Shown piece after piece: positions 56,397 to 64,000 of a stretch of 64,000 nucleotides of DNA. Under the pieces are notes generated by a model. That model saw nothing but the letters and a program-made list of their open reading frames with translations, did no database searches and was not told the DNA's origin. Position numbers and translations under genes: made by a program. The stretch spans positions 248,001-312,000 of the forward strand of contig NZ_VTXI01000001.1 in NCBI RefSeq assembly GCF_013114545.1, in the 5' to 3' direction. How positions within the stretch are numbered: position 1 is the stretch's first letter; each line of letters begins with the position of its first letter. The stretch comes from Vibrio sp. RE86 (GTDB lineage Bacteria; Pseudomonadota; Gammaproteobacteria; Enterobacterales; Vibrionaceae).

Positions 56397-56405
56397 GTAT
56401 ACAAT
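56397..56405. promoter_or_regulatory. Partial operator-like match before the hybrid kinase
   Basis: GTATACAAT touches the start codon at 56406. It matches the right-hand nine bases of ATTGTATACAAT only, so it is weaker than the others and may be chance. Confidence 0.3.
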
Positions 56406-59400
56406 ATGAAGCGTATTATTAGTGATCAATGGACTCGGTCACTCTCTGCTCTCCTTATATCAATGGCTCTTATTATGTCATTGTTCACCTTGCCTTATGC
56501 CCGAGCTGATTTCGATGGGTTACCTCCCTCTTTGCAAGGTCAATTGACAGAGTCTCAAGTCAGAAACATCACCGTAGAGATGAAGTACCTCGATGAGGTA
56601 TTGACGTCTTCGGTTCTGAGTTACGCTTTTTCCGGCGATGAAAAATGGCTGGACCGTTATTACCAATTCGAACCTAAACTCACCTCTTTAATCAATGCGT
56701 TACTTGCAGCTCACAGTGAAGAAGATGCTGCGGTTGTCGCTGAACTAGAAAGTGTCAACTTTTCGCTTGTCGATATCGAGATGCGAGCAATCGATCTTGT
56801 TAAATCAGGTGATCGTCAAGGCGCGATGGATCTCATTAATAGTGAGGAATATCATCATTTCAAAAGCCAATACATGGGTGTTCTATTAAACCTGGCTAAG
56901 CGCATTGAAGAGAAGGCAAAGGTCGCTGCGGAAGGAAATCCACTGTCATTGACTACGGTAGAGCAGCAGTGGATTGAAAATAATACTGTTCGAGTGGGTA
57001 TAGAACATTGGCCTCCGATGCTTCATAAAACAGAAGACGGAAAAATCGGTGGTTTGGCGGGCGAAATTGTCGCACAAATTATGGAAAAAACAGGTCTTAA
57101 GATAGAGCTGGTTGAAGCCGATTGGAGTGTTCTCCTTCAACAGTTTTATCGCGGTGAAATCGACCTGCTTCCCCACGCCTACATGAATGATGAGCGAAAA
57201 AAGGCAGGGGACTTCTCAACGCCATTTTTCTTAGTTCGAGAGTTGTTCTTTGTTCGTAATCAGGACTCTCAATATCAAATGAGTGCTGATCTTGCTGAGT
57301 CGACGATTGCTATTTCAAAGGGCTATACCACGATCGAAAAGATCAGAAAGCTCTATCCGAATATCAAGGTGATTGAGACCAGTGGTATCGAAGAGGCGAT
57401 TCAGCTGGTACTGGACGAAAAAGCGGATGCCGTCCTAGACGCTGAAACCGTGATACTTGATTCATTGGCAAAAGACAGCATCACCTCTCTTCGCCCAATC
57501 AATGAAGATGTTGTTTCTCCTTCAACACTGCATTTATGGTCCACGAACAAGACTCCTATTCTCGCGACGATTCTTCAAAAAGGGTTGGACTCCCTTAACT
57601 TAAGAGACCTCATCCTGACTCGTAATGACTGGTTAAAAAACCAAGATCTACCGATGCAGACAACCATGGAAGAGCCAGAAGGCTTCATGGGAACCTTTTG
57701 GAGCGTAGCAGGCGTAGTCGTAGTGGTTGCTTTACTACTGTTCATCGTGACCGCGCGCGTTTTCCGAGCAAATGACAAAGAGCTTGCCGAAAAGTTTGGC
57801 AGTAAAAGCTTCAAACGAACGTTGTTGATTGGGCAAGCGGTGTTGGCGGTCTTCCTCGTTATAACTGGTAGTTTGATCACCGAATATGGTAATCGACAGA
57901 GCCGAAGCAATATTGAATACAGCCTTAACACTTTGCTCTCTTCCACTCACAAGCGAATGGCAGGGTGGGTAGATGTTGAAATTAACTCGCTAGAGCAGTT
58001 AGGTAAAAACCCTGAGATGGTCGCTCTGGTGAAAGAGCTGCTGACAGTAGCGCCCATGAAGGAAGCGCTAAAAGAAGCCAAAGTACAACAAGAGCTACGC
58101 GACTTTATTGAAGAAAGGAAAGGTATCTCTGGTTCATTTGGCTTTTTTGTTATCTCGCCTGAAAAGGTCAATTTGGCGTCTCGTCGCGATACTAACCTTG
58201 GGGAGCTAAACTTGATTCACAAGCAGCGCCCTGATTTGATGGAGTCAGCGTTTAATAAGCAAAGCGTCTTCATCCCACCGATTCGCTCTGATGTTCACTT
58301 AGGTGATGATCAAACCAAATCCAAACCACCAACCATGTTCTTCGCCGTGCCAATTATTGACGAATCGGGACAGGTGATTGCAGTTCTGACCAAGCGCGTC
58401 AATTTTGAAGGTGTGTTCTCAACAGTGTTGTCGGCGGGCTTTATTGGTCGTAGTGGTGAAACCTATGCGCTCGATCGTTCGGGGCTACTGCTGTCCAAGA
58501 TTCGCTTCCAGAATCAATTAGAAGAGATCGGTATGCTGACCCAAGGGCAAGATGCGTCGCTAAATGTGCGAATCGCCAACCCTGGTGTCAGTCTTGTTGA
58601 TAATCCTCAGCCAGCTAACCCAGAGTGGCCGTTGACGGACATGGCGAAAAGTGTCGCAGACAAGCAGTCAGGATCGAATCTATTTGGCTACAACGATTAC
58701 CGAGGTGTTCCTGTTGTTGGCAGCTGGGTGTGGGATGAAATGCTAGGAGTTGGCATCGCCGCTGAAATTGATTTCGATGAGGCGTACGCACTAACCACGA
58801 CTCTTAAATACACCGTTTGGTCGATGATCGGTTTAGCACTAGTGCTAATGCTTGGCACGAGTATGTTTACGCTGCGTATTGGTACTCGAGCGACACGCGC
58901 TTTGGCTCGTTCACACGCGGAATTGGAAGCTCAGGTGTTAGCTCGAACGGCTGAGTTAGAAATGAACTCTGCACGTACAAGAACCATTATTGATAACGCA
59001 TCTGACGGGATCGTAGCTGTTGATGAACAAGGTGTGATTAAGGAATTCAGCCCAGCAGCAGAGGATATTTTTGGTTATCAAGCCGATGAAGTGTTAGAGA
59101 ACTCCGTCGATAAGTTGATGGATATACCTTTCCACCAGCACTACCTTGAACACAAAGAGATGGGCGATGTCAGCAATCTGTTGTTTGAGCTAACGGGCTA
59201 CCGTAAGGATGGTGTTCAGCTAGATATTGAAGTCGCGATTGGCGAAGCCAACTTTGATGGTGGCGCACTGTATACGGCCATTGTTCGTGATGCCACTGAG
59301 CGTAAAGAAGCAGAACGTGAACTTATGCTCGCTAAGCAAAAAGCAGAAGAGGCGACGCAAGCAAAAAGCGACTTCTTAGCCAACATGAGCCATGAAATTC

Positions 59401-61793
59401 GTACGCCGATGAATGCCATCATAGGGATGAGCTATTTGGCGATGCAGACGGATCTTAACCGCAAACAATCTGATTACATCAATAAAATTCAAACCTCAGC
59501 CGAGTCATTACTTGGCATCATCAATGACATTTTGGACTTCTCTAAAATTGAAGCAGGTAAGCTCGATCTTGAAAATACGGACTTCAGTTTAGAGGATTCG
59601 ATTGACGGTTTAGTACAAGTGGTTGCGCATAAAGTGCAGCAAAAGGGCATAGAACTCCTTATTGATGTAGACCAAAACCTGCCTAATGACCTAGTCGGTG
59701 ATCCATTACGTCTGGGACAAATCCTGCTTAACCTCACCAATAATGCTGTCAAATTCACGGACAGCGGCGAAATCATCATCAAAGCCGAACAACTGTCGCG
59801 TGAGCAAGATGAAGTGATGGTTCAGTTCTCGGTGCGTGATACCGGTATTGGTATGACGCAAGAGCAGATAAGCCGATTGTTCCAGTCGTTCAGTCAAGCC
59901 GACGCATCGACGACTCGTAAGTACGGTGGTACAGGCTTAGGTCTGACGATCAGTAAAACTCTGACCGAGTTGATGGGAGGAGAAATCTGGGTAGAGAGTG
60001 AAAGTGGTCAAGGCAGTCAGTTCTTTTTCACTGCCAAGTTTGCGATTTCGTCGATTGAAAAGGATAACTCAGTCGACTTTGCTAAGTCGCTTGAAGCTCT
60101 GCCAGTACTTATTGTGGATGACAGCGTTGCCGCTCGTGAAATCTTGCTAAACATCTGTAGCAGTGTGGGATTTGACGCAGATGTTGCCTCTTCGGGGGCG
60201 GAAGCCATAGAGAAACTTGTTCAAGCAGAACAGTCAGGCTCCCCATTTAAGTTAGTACTTGCTGACTGGAAGATGCCGACAATGGATGGCATTGAGCTTG
60301 GCCGATGTATTACTCAAGAATCTGGCCTTAGCCACAAGCCGCATTACGTCATTGTCACGGCTTACGATCGTGACGAAATGATAGAGAAGGCTCGAGACAT
60401 CCATCTAGATGATTCATTGACCAAACCCGTGAGTGCATCGAATTTGGTTGATTCGGTCATGAAAGTGATGGGCAACAAAACCAAACGTGTTCAAGCTCAG
60501 ACTGGAAATAAGCTTGATGTCTCAGCCACTCAAGGCATCGTAGGTGCGAAGATCTTGCTTGTTGAAGATAACGAGATAAACCAAGAGATCGCCATCGAGC
60601 TGCTCAATATGGCGGGCTTAAATGTAACGACGGCAGATAACGGTCAAGAGGCAGTTGATGCGGTAGAACAAGCCGAGTTCGACGCGGTATTAATGGATAT
60701 TCAAATGCCAGTGATGGACGGTTACCAAGCAACACGTGCTATTCGACAATCAGGTAAGCATGATGAGCTACCTATTATCGCAATGACCGCAAATGCGATG
60801 TCGGGTGACCGTGAAAGGTGCCTAGAGGCTGGGATGAATGATCACCTAGCCAAGCCAATCAATCCTCAAGAAGTGTATAAGACGCTTGCTAAGTGGGTTA
60901 AGCCGACAGGTTTGACGCTAGAGCCTGCAGAGGTGCTTAGCCAAGAAGAATTTAATGTAGAAGGTTTTGATACTCCTGCCGCGCTATCTCGTATGGCAGG
61001 TAATGTGAAAGCTTACAAGAAAACGTTAGCTCGAGTGGTCGAAAGCGAGAAAGATGCAGTTGCCCGCACAAAGCAAGCGTTAGAAGAAAAAGATTTAGAT
61101 AATGCCGTAATTATCATTCATACATTAAAAGGTATCGCGGGAAATATTGGTGCAGATTACCTCATTGAACCATGCGACGTACTCGAACAGGCCCTTGTAT
61201 CGAAGAAAGAGAGTGGGGATGTGGAAAATCTCACTGATTTTGATGCTCAGCTAGAAGAGATCGGCAGCCTTTTGGGGCAGATGAACAGTGCTATATCCAC
61301 TGCTCTCGCGAATAGCAGTGAAACCAAATCGGTGCATGAATTTGATGTGCAGCGCTTCGAGTTACTCGCCAATACACTGCTTGCGCAAATTGACGATTTT
61401 GATAGCAGCGCGTCAGACACCTTTGATGAGTTGCAAGAGTTAAAAGACTTTTCTGCGCAGAGTGCATTGGCTAATAAAATTAATGAACATCTAGGCTCGT
61501 TTGATTTTGAGTCAGCATTGCCCCTTGTGAAGCAATTATTGGCTGAATCAAAAGCGCCAGAAGAGGGTACAGATGTATCCACCGTAGACTTATCAGCTTC
61601 CTTAGCGGCGATTGAAGAGCAAATTGATATGTTCGATTCAACAGTGGTGGATGTACTGGATGAACTTTTAGAACACTCGTTAGATCCAAGCGTAGTGATA
61701 CAACTTGAAAGACTCCGAGAAGTGTTAAGTAACTATGACTTTGATACTGGGGCGGACATCCTCGCTGAGTTGAAAACTAACACGACGGAATAA
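56406..61793 (+). CDS. Multi-domain hybrid sensor histidine kinase
   Basis: 1795 residues. N-terminal membrane segment (~12-34); a helical region; a solute-binding (SBP_bac_3-like) periplasmic domain ~185-405 (VRVGIEHWPPMLHKTEDGKIGG...); helices at ~432-452 and ~473-492; a second extracytoplasmic domain ~495-790, Cache-like (SGSFGFFVISPEK; GRSGETYALDRSGLLL); a helix ~798-820 and a coiled coil; PAS ~858-975; HisKA with H996 (NMSHEIRTPMNAI); HATPase; receivers with D1287 and D1431; and an HPt domain with H1572 (IHTLKGIAGNIGA). It can relay phosphate H-D-H-D to a separate regulator. Start of a three-gene signalling cluster; its ligand might be an amino acid or peptide, given the location (inference). 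Confidence 0.94.
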   Translation: MKRIISDQWTRSLSALLISMALIMSLFTLPYARADFDGLPPSLQGQLTESQVRNITVEMKYLDEVLTSSVLSYAFSGDEKWLDRYYQFEPKLTSLINALLAAHSEEDAAVVAELESVNFSLVDIEMRAIDLVKSGDRQGAMDLINSEEYHHFKSQYMGVLLNLAKRIEEKAKVAAEGNPLSLTTVEQQWIENNTVRVGIEHWPPMLHKTEDGKIGGLAGEIVAQIMEKTGLKIELVEADWSVLLQQFYRGEIDLLPHAYMNDERKKAGDFSTPFFLVRELFFVRNQDSQYQMSADLAESTIAISKGYTTIEKIRKLYPNIKVIETSGIEEAIQLVLDEKADAVLDAETVILDSLAKDSITSLRPINEDVVSPSTLHLWSTNKTPILATILQKGLDSLNLRDLILTRNDWLKNQDLPMQTTMEEPEGFMGTFWSVAGVVVVVALLLFIVTARVFRANDKELAEKFGSKSFKRTLLIGQAVLAVFLVITGSLITEYGNRQSRSNIEYSLNTLLSSTHKRMAGWVDVEINSLEQLGKNPEMVALVKELLTVAPMKEALKEAKVQQELRDFIEERKGISGSFGFFVISPEKVNLASRRDTNLGELNLIHKQRPDLMESAFNKQSVFIPPIRSDVHLGDDQTKSKPPTMFFAVPIIDESGQVIAVLTKRVNFEGVFSTVLSAGFIGRSGETYALDRSGLLLSKIRFQNQLEEIGMLTQGQDASLNVRIANPGVSLVDNPQPANPEWPLTDMAKSVADKQSGSNLFGYNDYRGVPVVGSWVWDEMLGVGIAAEIDFDEAYALTTTLKYTVWSMIGLALVLMLGTSMFTLRIGTRATRALARSHAELEAQVLARTAELEMNSARTRTIIDNASDGIVAVDEQGVIKEFSPAAEDIFGYQADEVLENSVDKLMDIPFHQHYLEHKEMGDVSNLLFELTGYRKDGVQLDIEVAIGEANFDGGALYTAIVRDATERKEAERELMLAKQKAEEATQAKSDFLANMSHEIRTPMNAIIGMSYLAMQTDLNRKQSDYINKIQTSAESLLGIINDILDFSKIEAGKLDLENTDFSLEDSIDGLVQVVAHKVQQKGIELLIDVDQNLPNDLVGDPLRLGQILLNLTNNAVKFTDSGEIIIKAEQLSREQDEVMVQFSVRDTGIGMTQEQISRLFQSFSQADASTTRKYGGTGLGLTISKTLTELMGGEIWVESESGQGSQFFFTAKFAISSIEKDNSVDFAKSLEALPVLIVDDSVAAREILLNICSSVGFDADVASSGAEAIEKLVQAEQSGSPFKLVLADWKMPTMDGIELGRCITQESGLSHKPHYVIVTAYDRDEMIEKARDIHLDDSLTKPVSASNLVDSVMKVMGNKTKRVQAQTGNKLDVSATQGIVGAKILLVEDNEINQEIAIELLNMAGLNVTTADNGQEAVDAVEQAEFDAVLMDIQMPVMDGYQATRAIRQSGKHDELPIIAMTANAMSGDRERCLEAGMNDHLAKPINPQEVYKTLAKWVKPTGLTLEPAEVLSQEEFNVEGFDTPAALSRMAGNVKAYKKTLARVVESEKDAVARTKQALEEKDLDNAVIIIHTLKGIAGNIGADYLIEPCDVLEQALVSKKESGDVENLTDFDAQLEEIGSLLGQMNSAISTALANSSETKSVHEFDVQRFELLANTLLAQIDDFDSSASDTFDELQELKDFSAQSALANKINEHLGSFDFESALPLVKQLLAESKAPEEGTDVSTVDLSASLAAIEEQIDMFDSTVVDVLDELLEHSLDPSVVIQLERLREVLSNYDFDTGADILAELKTNTTE

Positions 61794-61805
61794 ATAGGTA
61801 GCAAA

Positions 61806-62894
61806 ATGAAACCAGATAAAAAAGCAACCATTCTGGCGGTAGATGATACCGTCACGAACATTGAAGTTGTAAAGGGAGTTTTATCGGACGACTACCTTGT
61901 GCAAGCGGCATTGAGCGGTGAGGTTGCACTAAAAATTATATCGAAACGTAAACCTGATTTGATTCTACTTGACGTAATGATGCCAGAGATGGACGGCTAT
62001 GAAGTGTGTGAAAGGCTGAAAGCGTCTGAAGAAACAAAAAACATTCCGGTTATCTTCTTAACAGCTAAATCTCAAGAGGAAGATGAGGCCAAAGGGCTGG
62101 CGCTTGGAGCCGTTGATTACATTACCAAGCCAATTAGCCCTCCTATTTTGAAAGAGCGTGTAAAAAACCATCTGTTGTTGAAGGCCTCGATGGATCTTCT
62201 TGCTAAACAGAATGAAGCCTTAGAGGACAAAGTGGTTGAGCGCACTCAACAGCTTGGCGAGCTCCAAGATGTCGCAATGGTGGCGATGGGCGCGTTAGCG
62301 GAATCTCGTGACCCTGAAACGGGGAACCATATTCGCCGCACTCAACACTACGTCCGTCTGTTGGCGCAAGAACTTGCTAAATCTGATAAATACCGAGCAT
62401 TTCTAACCCCTGAATCGATCACGGCCTTGTTTAAATCTGCACCGCTCCACGACGTCGGTAAGGTTGGTATCGTAGACAGTATTCTTCTTAAACCGGGCAA
62501 GCTGACCGAAGAAGAGTTTGAAGAGATGAAACGTCATGCAGAATATGGAAAAGCGGCGATTGAAGCGGCTGAAGGGTCAATGGATGCGGCTGATAACTTC
62601 CTGGTGTTTGCTAAAGAGATTGCCTATTCCCACCATGAAAAATGGGACGGTTCAGGTTATCCAGAAGGCCTATCTGGTGAAGATATCCCTGTCTCTGCAC
62701 GCATCATGGCGATTGCTGATGTTTATGATGCATTGATTAGCCAGCGTGTTTACAAGCCTTCTCTTCCACACCAAACCGCTGTTGATATTATCGTCGACGG
62801 CAAAGGTTCCCATTTTGATCCGTTTATGGTGGATTGCTTCGTTCAAATTGCAGATGAGTTCCAACGGATCGCCGTTGAATTCGCAGATAACTAA
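61806..62894 (+). CDS. HD-GYP response regulator (cyclic-di-GMP phosphodiesterase)
   Basis: 362 residues: receiver with D57 region (LILLDVMMPEMDG) and an HD-GYP domain with HDVGK, HAEYG, YSHHEKWDGSGYP and IADVYDALIS. These match active c-di-GMP phosphodiesterases. Twelve bases after the hybrid kinase, so likely an output of its relay, lowering c-di-GMP and favouring motility. Confidence 0.95.
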   Translation: MKPDKKATILAVDDTVTNIEVVKGVLSDDYLVQAALSGEVALKIISKRKPDLILLDVMMPEMDGYEVCERLKASEETKNIPVIFLTAKSQEEDEAKGLALGAVDYITKPISPPILKERVKNHLLLKASMDLLAKQNEALEDKVVERTQQLGELQDVAMVAMGALAESRDPETGNHIRRTQHYVRLLAQELAKSDKYRAFLTPESITALFKSAPLHDVGKVGIVDSILLKPGKLTEEEFEEMKRHAEYGKAAIEAAEGSMDAADNFLVFAKEIAYSHHEKWDGSGYPEGLSGEDIPVSARIMAIADVYDALISQRVYKPSLPHQTAVDIIVDGKGSHFDPFMVDCFVQIADEFQRIAVEFADN

Positions 62895-62928
62895 ATAATA
62901 ACGCAGTTGGCTTAACAAGGACGTATTG

Positions 62929-64000
62929 GATGCAAAACATAAACTTGGTCGGGAAAGAGTCTCAGTATAAAGATTTGACGGTCTTGATTGTTGATGACTT
63001 TGAAGCGGTTACTCGAACTCTCTATAGTGCGTTCGAGTCTCTAGGATTTAAAACCATCCTCAAAGCAAAAGATGGTAAAGAAGCTTTATATCGACTCGAA
63101 AATAACATCGTTGATATCATCGTTTCTGATTGGAAGATGCCCAAAATGGACGGGTACCAATTGCTCCAGCGTGTACGAAAAATGGAAGCGTATAAAACCG
63201 TTCCTTTCGTCATGCTCACGGGTAACTTACAGCAAAGTGACGTGATTGAAGCTATCGAAGCTGGGGTTTCTGAATACCTGATAAAACCCTTTTCGGTCGC
63301 GACTCTGAGTGAACGCATTCATAAGGCGTTTGTCTCGCCTATTCCCAGTTCAGCAGTTAGCCGCTTGAAGAAGACCGAAGAGCAAGAAGAGAAAAAAGAC
63401 CCACGGCGCACGATTCTTATCGTCGACGATGAACCAACAAATCTACAAGTGTTGGGAGAACTGCTTAAAACAGACTACAAAACCAAGGTCTGTCGCAGTG
63501 GCGCTCAAGCATTGGACATCTGTTCAAAAATCGACAAACCTGATTTGATCCTTTTAGACATCATGATGCCTGAGATGGATGGCCTTGCGGTATGTAAAGC
63601 GCTTAAATCAAACCCTGATACTGAATTCATCCCGATTATCTTTGTTTCAGCGTTGTCGCAAACCAATGATGTTGTTCAAGGGCTGAAGCTAGGTGCGGTC
63701 GATTACATAACGAAGCCTATTATTCCTGAAATTGTTTGTGCTCGCGTCGAAACTCACATGAATCTTGTCATTCAGAAAGAGAAAGTGGTTAAACAACTCG
63801 ACCGATTGTTAGAAGCTGCTCGTGTAAGAGATGAAGCTGACCAAACCTTCTATCATGACTTGCGTAACCCACTCACAGCGATCTTAACTAGCCTTCCATC
63901 ACTGAAAGAGAAAGCCCCTGAGTTAGACAATGAAATCACGATGATTACAGATTCATCACAAGTGATGGCGGATATGCTCGAAAATCACAACTTTCTAAAG
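62929..64000 (+). CDS. REC-REC-histidine kinase (3' end outside window)
   Basis: Starts at ATG 62929 with AAGGA eight bases upstream and stays open to the last base (357 codons seen). Two receivers in tandem: D65 region (IVSDWKMPKMDG) and a second centred on LILLDIMMPEMDG, then coiled coil and a HisKA box YHDLRNPLTAI. It continues past the window. Third gene of the signalling cluster, 34 bases after the HD-GYP gene. A soluble kinase with two input receivers could integrate the relay from the 1795-residue kinase. Confidence 0.9.

Overview
The window looks like chromosomal DNA of a marine gammaproteobacterium, most likely a Vibrio. Pointers are an NhaD sodium/proton antiporter, a Vibrio-type M9 collagenase, a YjiH/YjiG pair, a NADAR-RibA fusion, many LysR and two-component genes, and moderate GC. 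I cannot name the species.

Bases 1-2680 are the end of an integrated island. It carries a retron: a phosphoribosyltransferase-like protein with a winged-helix tail (cut by the window start), a non-coding msr-msd RNA bounded by an inverted repeat (1065-1078 with 1322-1335), and a retron-type reverse transcriptase. The island ends at a 28-base fragment that matches the 3' end of a tRNA-Ser gene, followed by a terminator.

Bases 2.8-34.9 kb are housekeeping and accessory genes: azoreductase; an RND efflux pair divergent from its own two-component system; an AdaA-AlkA fusion with a methyltransferase (alkylation repair); two tandem lipoproteins; NhaD; a YjiHG/M20 peptidase operon; a dicarboxylate symporter; an MFS exporter, a MATE exporter and four LysR regulators; a triple RidA protein; an SDR and a radical SAM protein. 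At 19.9-22.2 kb lies debris of a two-partner secretion/contact-toxin locus: a frameshifted TpsB fragment fused to a nuclease toxin tail, its likely immunity gene, and an orphan module with a small membrane protein.

Bases 35-56 kb read as a collagen-use region: secreted collagenase, Xaa-Pro aminopeptidase in one operon with an OppABCDF peptide importer, a GntR/FCD regulator, and a full trans-4-hydroxyproline pathway (epimerase, D-amino-acid dehydrogenase, deaminase, 2-oxoglutarate semialdehyde dehydrogenase) plus an ornithine cyclodeaminase homologue. A 12-base near-palindrome (ATTGTATAAAAT and close variants) recurs upstream of oppA, gntR, the epimerase/dehydrogenase divergent promoter, the cyclodeaminase and the deaminase. 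This suggests one regulon joining peptide uptake to hydroxyproline breakdown.

Bases 56.4-64 kb hold a signalling cluster: a 1795-residue hybrid histidine kinase with a solute-binding-like sensor domain, an HD-GYP response regulator, and a REC-REC-kinase that runs off the window end.
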